Positions 1 through 7,370 of a stretch of 13,932 nt of DNA are shown in pieces (positions within the stretch are counted from its first letter, which is position 1; the number at the start of each line of letters is the position of its first letter). The stretch is taken from the NCBI GenBank assembly GCA_018985235.1, contig JADGIG010000178.1, positions 1 through 13,932 of the forward strand, in the 5' to 3' direction. Source of the stretch: Sanchytrium tribonematis (Eukaryota > Sanchytriomycota > Sanchytriomycetes > Sanchytriales > Sanchytriaceae). Below the pieces are notes generated by a model. The model searched no databases. It was not told where the DNA came from and saw only the letters and a list, made by a program, of their open reading frames with translations. Position numbers and translations under genes: made by a program.

Positions 1-2647
1 AAACAGACTGAGACTCAACTGTCAGAATTGAACAATCAACTAGAAAATGACAAAAAAATAATCAGTAATCATGAGTTACAACAGAAAAAATTGAGCCAAC
101 AAATCGAACAGTTGAAACAAGATATCCAATCTGTCAATGCTAGCAAAGAACAAGTTGCCAAGCAGAAAGACTCTATTGAAAATGAATTGCGTAATCTGAT
201 TGACCAAATTGGAGAAGGTGGTAAAAATCTCCATGACTTGGAAAAATCAAAAAGAAAACTTGATCAAGAAATCAATCGATTACAAGATGAACTGCAAGAA
301 GAGCAACTGGCAAAACAGCAACTCCAACAAGATTTGAGAACCCAGCAAGATTTGGTTCAAGATACTAGAATCAAACTGGAAGAAGAGTTGGCCATGAAAG
401 ATCAAATGATGGAGGAAACTCGAAGACTGTTAATGAAAGAAGTTAACGATTTAGGTGAACAATTAGAAGAAGTCACTAAAAACTTCAAAGATTCACAAAC
501 TCAACAAAAAATATTGAAACAGCAAATAGATGAGCTTCAAAATATTGGTGATGATACTCTAAAAAATAAGAGCGACTTGGAACGAAACAAAAAGAAGCTG
601 GAGGCACAACAGGCGTTGACTTTGCAGCAATTACAAGACGCCGTTAAGGAAAAGCAGCAATTTGAAGAATTAGCTCAAAGACAAGAAAAAAGAGCTATGC
701 AACTTCAAAAAGAAAGTGATTTATTTGAAGAGCAATTCGAAACGAGTGAATCTAAGAGAAAACAGGTTGAGAAGAAATTGGAAGAGTTACAGAAAGAATT
801 CCAAGTTTCAGAGCAGCAAAGAATCCAGTATCAAAATGATAGCAAGCGATTATCCGCAGAAAACAAACAGCTCTACAATGAGCTAGAAACCGAAAAGGAG
901 CAAAATCAATCTTTGCAATTGAATAATAATACAAACTCACTTGAGATTGAGCAATTAAGAACCAAATTTCAACAAGAATTTGAACTCAAAATTGAAGAGG
1001 TTGAACAACAAAGACGTGCTTTACAAATTAAATACAAATTACAGGAGCAGGAGGTTGCAGATAAGGATGATGAAATTGCTGCATTACAAAAGAATGTTAA
1101 CAACATTAAATCTGAGCTAACCGACTTGCAGCATAGATTGGACTCTGCCGAATCTAGTAAAAATGAGGACGGTAATAAGGTTCGTAAACTTCAAAATGAA
1201 GTCAAAGATGCCATTTCAAAGTTCAATTTGGAAACTGAAAAGAATCGTGAAATTAATGATTTATTGGCACAATATAGGCAGAAACATGATCAATTAAATG
1301 TCAAATACAACGACTTGGAATTACAACGATTGAAGCAAGAGCAATTGACCAACCAGGTTCAATTGAAATTAAAAGATGCTCTTTTGCACAATGATGAATT
1401 TCAAACCCAAAAGAAAGAATTGCTTGATAAGATCTCTAATCTACAAAACAGCAATCAACAATTGCATGATGAATTAGAAGATAACAAGTTTGAACATGAG
1501 CAATTATTGACTAATAATAAGAAATACTTGCAAGATGTTCAATACTTGAACACGCAATTAAAACAGATCCAACAAGATCATTATGACGAATTCGAGCAAC
1601 ACCAGTTGAAATTTAGCAAGCAATTGCAACATTTACAACAAGAATTACAAATGAACAAAGATAGTGAAAATAATCTAAGATCTGATATAAATTCTTTGAC
1701 AAATGAAAGATCTGAATTGGGACACAAGTTGAATGCCTTACAAGACAATTATGAGTTGTTACAACAAGAAAGTCAAAAGAGAGAACAAAACGAGTCTGAA
1801 TTAAAGAGAATTAACAATCAAATGATTTCTCAAGTTGATGATTATTTGAGTCAAATTAACAGTATGACGCAATTAAATAAAGAATTAAGAGGTAGAATTG
1901 ATACCAGTGATTCTGAAATTGTAAGATTACAAAAATTGACAAAACAATTGACTTTGCAATTGGAAGATTTGACAACCAACACCAGCGATTCTCAAAGAAT
2001 CAAGAATGAATTCCAAAATACTCTTAGTGCATTGGAAAGAGATCGTGACGAATTGAAAATTTTGTTAGAAGAAGAAAGAGATGAAACTAGCTTAGCAAGA
2101 GAGAAGATGCGAAAGGCTGAAGCTTATAACAATGAGTTGCAAAATACTATAATCAAATCTAGAGCTGAACTAGAAGAGTATGAGACCAAAAATGTAGTTT
2201 TAACTTATTTAGAGTGCGCTAGATAAACAAGTGAAAGAGTTGAGCATGAGGTTGTTAGATTTTGAACAAATGGCTAAGAAGACTGACAACAAGGCTAGCA
2301 AATTTATTGAAGATAGATTGAATGAATTGACTTCACAACTTGAAAAGGAAACAAGAGAGAAAGATGAACTGAGCAGAAACATCAGAAAAACGGACAGAAC
2401 GATTAGAGATTTGCAAGTCAGATTGGATGACGCTGATAAACAGAGATTGCGACTGAGTGAAGAAATTGCCAAGTCTGAGCAAAAGGCTAAGCAATTCAAA
2501 CAAAGAGTTGAAGAATGTGACACCAATGAAGGTTTAATGCAATTGCAGTTAAGAAAAATTCAACGTGATGCGGATGAATATAAAGAAAAGAGTGATCGTT
2601 TGGAAAAAGAGAACGAGAGATTAAAGGTAAGAGCAGAAAGATCCTAA
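1..2647 (+). CDS. Class II myosin heavy chain, tail region (5' partial, two exons in window)
   Basis: This is the coiled-coil tail of a conventional two-headed myosin, the actin motor of cytokinesis and contractile rings. The frame is open from base 1, so the motor domain and neck lie off the left edge. Exons are 1-2193 and 2213-2647 (about 875 residues), joined across a 19-nt intron. Splicing restores ELEEYETKN-SALDKQVKELS, a stretch that class II tails conserve. The whole region is Gln/Glu/Lys/Leu-rich with continuous heptads and almost no prolines, as expected of a dimerising rod. The end (YKEKSDRLEKENERLKVRAERS) resembles fungal myosin-II ends rather than animal tails, which usually add a non-helical tailpiece. 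The stop at 2645-2647 overlaps an AATAAA. The family call is firm; the exact paralogue and the fungal placement are inference. Confidence 0.93.
2194..2212 (+). other. 19-nt spliceosomal intron in myosin tail gene
   Basis: The intron is GTAGTTTTAACTTATTTAG, phase 0. Removing it joins two reading frames into a continuous myosin tail. If retained, translation stops at 2224-2226. The last 11 bases are identical to those of the aconitase intron. Confidence 0.93.
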
Positions 2648-2651
2648 TAAA
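2646..2651 (+). promoter_or_regulatory. AATAAA polyadenylation signal overlapping the myosin stop codon
   Basis: The stop TAA at 2645-2647 shares two bases with AATAAA at 2646-2651, so the cleavage site should lie a few tens of bases past the last codon and the 3' UTR should be very short. Confidence 0.65.
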
Positions 2652-2758
2652 TCTATATATCTTTGAAAGCACCGTTACGAAGACTACCTCTTTATTTTGA
2701 TTGGCTTAGTCACGTTTCAACTAATTGGGAAATTATAACTTTCCTTGTAAACGTACAA

Positions 2759-3823
2759 ATGCCACCTAAATACAATGAATTGTTCGAAACTTTACTTGAA
2801 AAAGTGAACCAAAATGAAGTCGGCCATCAATTTTATTCCACAGTGCAAGCCTATTCTGATGACTTGAACATTGAAATGAAAAAGTTTTGCGAGGTTTCAA
2901 TTTCCATTAGCAAGAAAGTTGGAACATCGAAAAATAAAGCAGAGGCTGTCAAAGATTTTGAGTATAGTGAGGATCCTATTGTATCGCAGATTTGCCATAG
3001 GATTTATAATAAAAATGGTAAGCAATTAATTAGACCACTGACAGAACTGCCAATATTTAGGACGTACAAAGATGCAATAAAGAAGAGTCTTAAGACAAAA
3101 CAGTACCGAGACTTAGCAATATTGTTTGAAAATGTTGACATTCATCGATTTTTGAAACATGGACTAAATGACTTTATTGAAAAGCTGCCAACTGCAAACT
3201 TGAAGATTCTAGGCCTGCAATTCTTCGAAGAGATAAGGGAGCGAGTAATTATTTATGATAAGTCAAAATACACCTTAATTTTAGACGAAAAAATTAGATC
3301 TTCGAAAATGAAAATGGGAGAGGCTGATTTCCCATTTAATATTACAACGCTTTGTGATGTATTGTTTAAGGACTGGGGAGTCAAAAGTTTGAATTATTTA
3401 TCACTCGCTAATAACTGCTTCGTGAAACAAGATTTGAAATATATTAGAAAATTGATTGATACATTGGATATCAAAGTACTTAATTTAAGTGGCAATCGAA
3501 TTTTGATCAACAAAGATGAAGAATACTTTGAAGACATTATAAGAATTACTAAAAATGTCAATGAGTATACTGATTTTACATTAAATTATTTTCAATCAGA
3601 TCCTTGGGCGTTGAGAAAAATCAAAGATGCCATGTTACTAGAGAAATTTATATGGATTTTGCCAGAATTTGTAAGATCTAAGATACCGGATGATCCGATG
3701 AATGCAGGATGGTTAAAGTTATTAGAGAAAGATAATATGTCGGATATTATAAATGCTGTTTATTATGCTCATGTGGAATACAAAACTAAGGTTGTGGAAT
3801 TTAATTTAAGTAAATTTTGTTGA
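2759..3823 (+). CDS. Orphan protein with a short leucine-rich-repeat-like stretch
   Basis: I do not recognise this protein. The frame is open from 2663, but the first ATG is at 2759, giving 354 residues (MPPKYNELFETLLEKV...). The N-terminal half is Lys/Glu/Phe-rich and probably helical. Around residues 216-260 there is an LRR-like stretch: LNYLSLANN and, about 27 residues later, IKVLNLSGNRI, the LxxLxLxxN pattern of a binding scaffold. No signal peptide or membrane segment is visible. The gene starts only 111 bases after the myosin stop and converges with the next orphan gene. It ends in TGA with no AATAAA at the stop, unlike the conserved genes here; the nearest hexamer is ATTAAA at 3846-3851. 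It could be a lineage-specific or fast-evolving gene. Coding status is supported by the long intact frame only. Confidence 0.7.
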   Translation: MPPKYNELFETLLEKVNQNEVGHQFYSTVQAYSDDLNIEMKKFCEVSISISKKVGTSKNKAEAVKDFEYSEDPIVSQICHRIYNKNGKQLIRPLTELPIFRTYKDAIKKSLKTKQYRDLAILFENVDIHRFLKHGLNDFIEKLPTANLKILGLQFFEEIRERVIIYDKSKYTLILDEKIRSSKMKMGEADFPFNITTLCDVLFKDWGVKSLNYLSLANNCFVKQDLKYIRKLIDTLDIKVLNLSGNRILINKDEEYFEDIIRITKNVNEYTDFTLNYFQSDPWALRKIKDAMLLEKFIWILPEFVRSKIPDDPMNAGWLKLLEKDNMSDIINAVYYAHVEYKTKVVEFNLSKFC

Positions 3824-3899
3824 ATGTCTATCTACAAATTATAACATTAAAGGTGATTGCATTCTCACGAAAGAAGTCGATTATATGCGACTTTCCTGA

Positions 3900-4727
3900 T
3901 TAACGAATTTTCAATCGCTTTCTATGTGGACCTATTTGCTGGGCATTTTTCTCGAAAAAAAATTCGAATTTCCTTTTACTCGCATCCGAAAAATCTGTTA
4001 TTTCAAATTTTGTAGCAATTTCTATTAGTTGGTTTTTCATTCTTTCGTCTGTACCACTTAGCACAAGTAGGGATTCATTCAAAAAGTCCTCAACATCTGC
4101 ATCGGTGGGATTGCATTTATAATTCATATTAATTTTTCTATTAACCAAATGCTCGATAACGCCAGAAGTATCCAACTGCAAGTCACAATCAGCTTCAAGT
4201 TTTAAAGATATTTGTCGCAGCTTCTTGCAAGCGTTTTTATATAAGTCAGATGATTCTACTTCCTGAAAGTGTTTAGTGTCGAATCCGTCAATAAACATTT
4301 CCATACCTATCCAAACTACAATAGTTGTTAAGCTAGTAAAAAGAATCCTTCGATCTTTATCGGCTAGCTTTTTTACTATATTGTCGGTCTTTTTTACCAA
4401 ATTGTTCATCTTATTTTTCAGGGTAGAAACGTCCACCATTAGATTAACCTGTCCTTTAAACAAGGCATCGCAAGTAGATTGTAAAGCTATTGGTGTCTCT
4501 TTCACTGATACCTTGCCGTGATAGTCTTCGAGAAATTGGTTTGGGCTGCCAACCTCACAAGATAAAGATATCCCTCCTATTTCGACGCCTTTAAAAATTC
4601 GCCGGCCTGGCATGCTATTCAAATACCTACTAAACATTTCTACGAATTTATCTAGCAAAACCGCGCTTATTTTAAATTTGCTTTGTAGATTTTTAACAAC
4701 TTGAGCCGTAAAATCTTCAGGAGACAT
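3900..4727 (-). CDS. Orphan protein with basic C-terminus
   Basis: This is an unrecognised 275-residue protein starting at the ATG at 4725-4727. It is rich in Lys, Leu, Asp and Phe. A hydrophobic stretch near residues 130-147 (ILFTSLTTIVVWIGMEMF) could be a buried helix or a single membrane segment. The C-terminus is strongly basic (GPHRKRLKIR) and could act as a nuclear localisation signal. No signal peptide or known catalytic motif is visible. The gene lies 93 bases downstream of the ribosomal protein L7 stop, on the same strand, and its 3' end faces the LRR-like orphan gene 76 bases away. No AATAAA is found at or near its stop. An intact frame with ordinary composition supports a gene; the function is unknown. 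Confidence 0.68.
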   Translation of the reverse strand: MSPEDFTAQVVKNLQSKFKISAVLLDKFVEMFSRYLNSMPGRRIFKGVEIGGISLSCEVGSPNQFLEDYHGKVSVKETPIALQSTCDALFKGQVNLMVDVSTLKNKMNNLVKKTDNIVKKLADKDRRILFTSLTTIVVWIGMEMFIDGFDTKHFQEVESSDLYKNACKKLRQISLKLEADCDLQLDTSGVIEHLVNRKINMNYKCNPTDADVEDFLNESLLVLSGTDERMKNQLIEIATKFEITDFSDASKRKFEFFFEKNAQQIGPHRKRLKIR

Positions 4728-4816
4728 ATTTTAGTGTTTCACAATCTCAACTTAACAATAAGTGAAAAATTAAAGTCGCAAAGCAGACCATGTGGCCATT
4801 TGTATATTTATAAAGA

Positions 4817-4822
4817 TTTATT
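4817..4822 (-). promoter_or_regulatory. AATAAA polyadenylation signal overlapping the L7 stop codon
   Basis: On the minus strand the gene ends ATC TAA TAA ATC. The stop (4823-4821) and a following TAA together form AATAAA, read from 4822 down to 4817. Confidence 0.65.
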
Positions 4823-5561
4823 AGATCATACGTTGTGCCAATTGATTAATCAAATCTTCACGATCACCAACCTCTCCACCTTCTACAAAACCTTTAAATT
4901 TTCGAGGTCTGAATCCACCAGTTGGATGAGATAATTTGAAAGGCCACAAAAATGAGTTTGCTGCTTTGAAGTTTGGTCCAACAGTTACCAATTCGTGGAT
5001 CAAATCCTCAATACAAATAATATCCAACTTACCCAAGTATTCTTCAATTAAAGCATTTGAGTGCAACGGAACTCTTTGTAAAGTAGATCCAGTTTTTGCG
5101 GTGTTGATCTTTGCAAACCCACGCTTGTATACCAAATGTTTAATGGTTTTCAGATTTGGAGTTCCGTAAGCAACATACGGCTCAATGATTTTCAACATAT
5201 TTTTGGTAGCTTTACTCATTCTTAATAATACAGCGTTATTGATCTGGTACAATCTAAACAATTGCATAATCTTTCGAGGCTTTGGTGGAATTTTGTTGAT
5301 ACCTTTTAAACGGATAACTAAAACAACTTTAGGCTCAGCTTCAACATAATAATTTCCATCTCTTTTGGCAATTCTTCTTTCTCTTACGAGTTGCTTTTCT
5401 GCTTGTTGATATTCGTTCAAATAAGATTCAGCTCTTTTAAAGATAACTTGTCTCTTTGTCTTTGTATCTTTCTTCTTTTGAGCTGCGGCCAAAAGTCTCT
5501 CTTTACGTTGATTTTCTAATTGCTTACGTTGCTTTAATATGGTCTCTGGAATGGTTCTCAT
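4821..5561 (-). CDS. RPL7: 60S ribosomal protein L7 (uL30)
   Basis: This is a large-subunit ribosomal protein that binds 28S rRNA near the 5S RNP, acting in cytosolic translation. The first in-frame ATG (5559-5561) gives 246 residues, matching the family length (about 244-248). Hallmarks seen are VIFKRAESYLNEY (39-51), VLVIRLKGINKIPPKPRKIMQL (80-101), IEPYVAYGTPNLKTI (126-140), LVYKRGFAKIN (143-153), IICIEDLIHELVTVGPNF (181-198) and the near-universal FLWPFKLSHPTGG (204-216). Residues 154-161 hold about seven extra residues where relatives have INKQRVPL; no GT...AG intron fits there, so it looks like a real insertion. The tail matches L7 and not the assembly factor Rlp7. No intron is needed. 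A 50-codon ORF (5596-5748, same strand) precedes it in the leader. The stop overlaps AATAAA. Confidence 0.96.
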   Translation of the reverse strand: MRTIPETILKQRKQLENQRKERLLAAAQKKKDTKTKRQVIFKRAESYLNEYQQAEKQLVRERRIAKRDGNYYVEAEPKVVLVIRLKGINKIPPKPRKIMQLFRLYQINNAVLLRMSKATKNMLKIIEPYVAYGTPNLKTIKHLVYKRGFAKINTAKTGSTLQRVPLHSNALIEEYLGKLDIICIEDLIHELVTVGPNFKAANSFLWPFKLSHPTGGFRPRKFKGFVEGGEVGDREDLINQLAQRMI

Positions 5562-5872
5562 TCTGTTCAAAATATTATGATAGTTTCTTCTGGGGTCACC
5601 AGTCCACGTGTTGTGCCCAATCAGAATTTGTTTTGAAATAATTGGCAATTTTAAAACACAAAAATCTAGAGCGACTCAAAAATGACAAAAAAGCGATTAC
5701 GTCCTTTTCACAATCTCTAAAAATTAGTATACCAAGTTTATTTGCCATATTATATAAATTTGTTTGTGCAAATGGTACCGTCTCAAACAAATTTTTTTTA
5801 TCGGATTCATTTTAAATTTATGTTTTTTTGCCTTGTTTCTGAGAACTCTCAATTTTTGCTTGCATTTATTTT
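5562..5872. other. Intergenic region upstream of L7
   Basis: This 311-base AT-rich stretch holds the L7 promoter and leader (minus strand) and the region upstream of the decayed gene (plus strand). On the minus strand a TATA-like run (TTATATAATATGG) lies near 5746-5760. A 50-codon ATG ORF at 5596-5748 (minus) ends 34 bases before the L7 ATG; it could be a uORF or chance. No other gene is visible. Confidence 0.4.
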
Positions 5873-6719
5873 ATGGTCGACAATTTTAAAGACTTTACTT
5901 CGAGTACTGCAATAATTCGCATCTCAATATAATCTATTCTTGTAATCATTGAAACCAATATGACTTGACTTAATTGTTTCCAAATTCCAAAGGGAACATA
6001 TCGTGGAGCCCCAAAAGAATTGGATATCACCAAAGAACTACCCGAGAGTTATGGTGTATGTGCTTTGAATGATATTGAGGGATTTGTTGACAACAAAAAT
6101 TCGTATATGCTTTGAATGATATCGAGGGATTTGTTGACAATAAAAATTGGTATATGCTTTGAATGATATTGGGGGATTTGTTGACAATAAAAATTCGATA
6201 AGCGAGAAAGAAAGGGACTTGGCGAGTCTAGTAGATTAAATCCTTGGAGCCCTAATATAAGACACAAGCTAGCACATTCGAGGACCCTAATGAGATATCA
6301 TATGGCCTAGTGCATTCAATCAGGAACTCAATGTAGCATACAATAAGGTAGCTGAGGATTTTGTAAATCGAGTTCTGAATTTGTGGAACTATTGACTAGC
6401 GTGACAAAACCTTTAAATGAATTCATTCATGGTTTTACAATTATGCTGATACGAAAGAAGTAGTCCTAGGGAATTATATCACATCGGAATTATTCTTATG
6501 TCAAGAAGTGGCCCTTCTTTGCACTTCATTGGTCAATGACATAGCCATTTTAAAGCATTCTAAATTGGGCGAGAAAACAAGAGTTTAATCAAAATAACAA
6601 CAGTTATTAACAATGGCGTTGATGAAGATGGACAATTCTCTGAACTCGAGTTCAAACTTAATGAAATAAAGGGATCATCCTCACTTTCAATTGGATGCGT
6701 TCACACTCCCGAAACATAA
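5873..6719 (+). pseudogene. Decayed protein-coding gene with multiple stops and frameshifts
   Basis: Protein-like segments follow one another in changing frames: MVDNFKDFTSSTAIIRISI from 5873; 5969-6115 (...APKELDITKELPESYG...); 6150-6239 (...NKNSISEKERDLASLVD); 6294-6395 (...ELNVAYNKVAEDFVNRVLNL...); 6386-6463 (ELLTSVTKPLNEFIHGF...); 6460-6588 (VVLGNYITSELFLC...); and 6582-6719, ending in TAA. Adjacent segments abut or overlap by a few bases, as small indels would produce. At least four in-frame stops lie between 6237 and 6293. I found no 19-20-nt introns that would repair it. The 47-bp triplication at 6056-6196 adds 94 bases and shifts the frame. The family is not recognised. The final stop is 5 bases before the next gene's ATG, so the remnant probably includes that gene's promoter. 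Confidence 0.6.
6056..6196 (+). repeat. Three tandem copies of a 47-bp unit
   Basis: Exact 47-base register: units are 6056-6102, 6103-6149 and 6150-6196. They differ at only a few positions (GTATG/GTATA start, GATATT/GATATC, GAGGG/GGGGG, AACAAAAATT/AATAAAAATT, last base C/G/C). Each unit can encode ALNDIEGFVDNKN, but in three different frames because 47 is not a multiple of 3. This fits a recent duplication inside a dead or dying gene. Confidence 0.92.
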
Positions 6720-6724
6720 TCAGC

Positions 6725-7294
6725 ATGACACCTAAAATTGGAATTATTATTGGAAGTACCAGACCTGGACGCATTGGAGAACAAATTTCTCAATGGGTAC
6801 TTCGAACAATGTCAGCAACAGGTGGTCTAGAATTGGTACTCATTGATCTAGCCAAGATTAATCTTCCGTTCTTAAACGAACCAGCTGTTCCGGCCTCTGT
6901 AGATCCGGCTAACTATGTTTATGAGCACACCAAATCGTGGAGTAAGCAAATTTCAGAATTAGATGGCTATGTATTTGTAACTCCAGAGTATAATGGAGGT
7001 TACCCTGCACCATTGAAAAATGCGATTGATACTTTGTACAAGGAATGGATGGGTAAACCTGGAATTATTGTTTCTTACGGCATGGGTGGCGGGAAATCAG
7101 CTTCAGCTCAATTGCGAAAAGTCTTGGAAGGTCCACCCAAAATGAAAATTGTAGCTACTGCTCCAGCCATTGTATTTGATAAGGCTAAAATGAATGATTC
7201 TCATCATTATAAGAATCCTGATGATGGATTGTCTCCATTTAAGATCGAATTAATTGAGGCGACAACACAATTGAAAAAACATGAATTTAAGTAA
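6725..7294 (+). CDS. NAD(P)H-dependent FMN/quinone reductase, LOT6-like
   Basis: This is a flavodoxin-fold oxidoreductase expected to bind FMN and reduce quinones or free flavin with NAD(P)H in the cytosol, a detoxification role known for yeast Lot6 and its relatives. Starting at the ATG at 6725 gives 189 residues, the family's usual size. Motifs are GSTRPGR at 10-16 (FMN phosphate loop), VFVTPEYNGGYPAPLKNAID at 83-102 (isoalloxazine contact and dimer region), and KPGIIVSYGMGGGKSASAQLR at 111-131 (second FMN-contact loop). An in-frame ATG at 6695 would add ten residues (MRSHSRNIIS). I prefer 6725 because the motif then starts at the usual distance from the N-terminus and the dead gene's frame runs to 6719. 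The gene has no intron. It converges with the beta-galactosidase gene, 71 bases between stops. AGTAAA overlaps its stop. Confidence 0.92.
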   Translation: MTPKIGIIIGSTRPGRIGEQISQWVLRTMSATGGLELVLIDLAKINLPFLNEPAVPASVDPANYVYEHTKSWSKQISELDGYVFVTPEYNGGYPAPLKNAIDTLYKEWMGKPGIIVSYGMGGGKSASAQLRKVLEGPPKMKIVATAPAIVFDKAKMNDSHHYKNPDDGLSPFKIELIEATTQLKKHEFK

Positions 7295-7295
7295 A
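7290..7295 (+). promoter_or_regulatory. AGTAAA variant polyadenylation signal overlapping the reductase stop codon
   Basis: The gene ends AAG TAA ATT. AGTAAA, a known weaker variant of AATAAA, spans 7290-7295 around the stop at 7292-7294, the same placement as AATAAA in the neighbouring conserved genes. Confidence 0.45.
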
Positions 7296-7364
7296 TTTGA
7301 TGAGAACCAAGTGCAATTCTTTTTAATCAAAAGCATTTTAAAACAGTATTCTTCGCAATATCTA

Positions 7365-7370
7365 TTTATT
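7365..7370 (-). promoter_or_regulatory. AATAAA polyadenylation signal overlapping the beta-galactosidase stop codon
   Basis: The minus-strand end reads CTT AAA TAA ATA. AATAAA spans 7370-7365 and contains the stop at 7368-7366. Confidence 0.65.

Noticed and set aside
2632-2641. GTAAGAGCAG at the myosin end as an intron
   Set aside because: Only 10 nt; the unspliced end gives a plausible rod terminus and an AATAAA-fused stop like the other genes.
3874-3893. AAGTCG/CGACTT inverted repeat between the convergent orphan genes, as a bidirectional terminator
   Set aside because: Only six perfect base pairs with an AT-rich loop; this is expected by chance, and eukaryotic Pol II does not use such hairpins.
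5456-5641. Plus-strand frames opposite L7
   Set aside because: Shadows of the L7 coding strand without motifs.
5720-5745. 16-nt GT...AG segment (GTATACTAATTTTTAG, minus strand) in the L7 leader, with a TACTAAT-like box
   Set aside because: Removing it leads to a stop within a few codons and does not connect to L7. It is also shorter than the five proven introns.
6049-6267. 72-codon minus-strand frame across the 47-bp repeat
   Set aside because: It arises because each repeat unit happens to be open in three minus-strand frames; no ATG context, motifs or 3' signal support a gene.
5873-6719. Rescue of the dead gene by micro-introns
   Set aside because: Too many stops and shifts (four stops in 6237-6293 alone), and no GTA...TAG segments of 19-20 nt at the break points.
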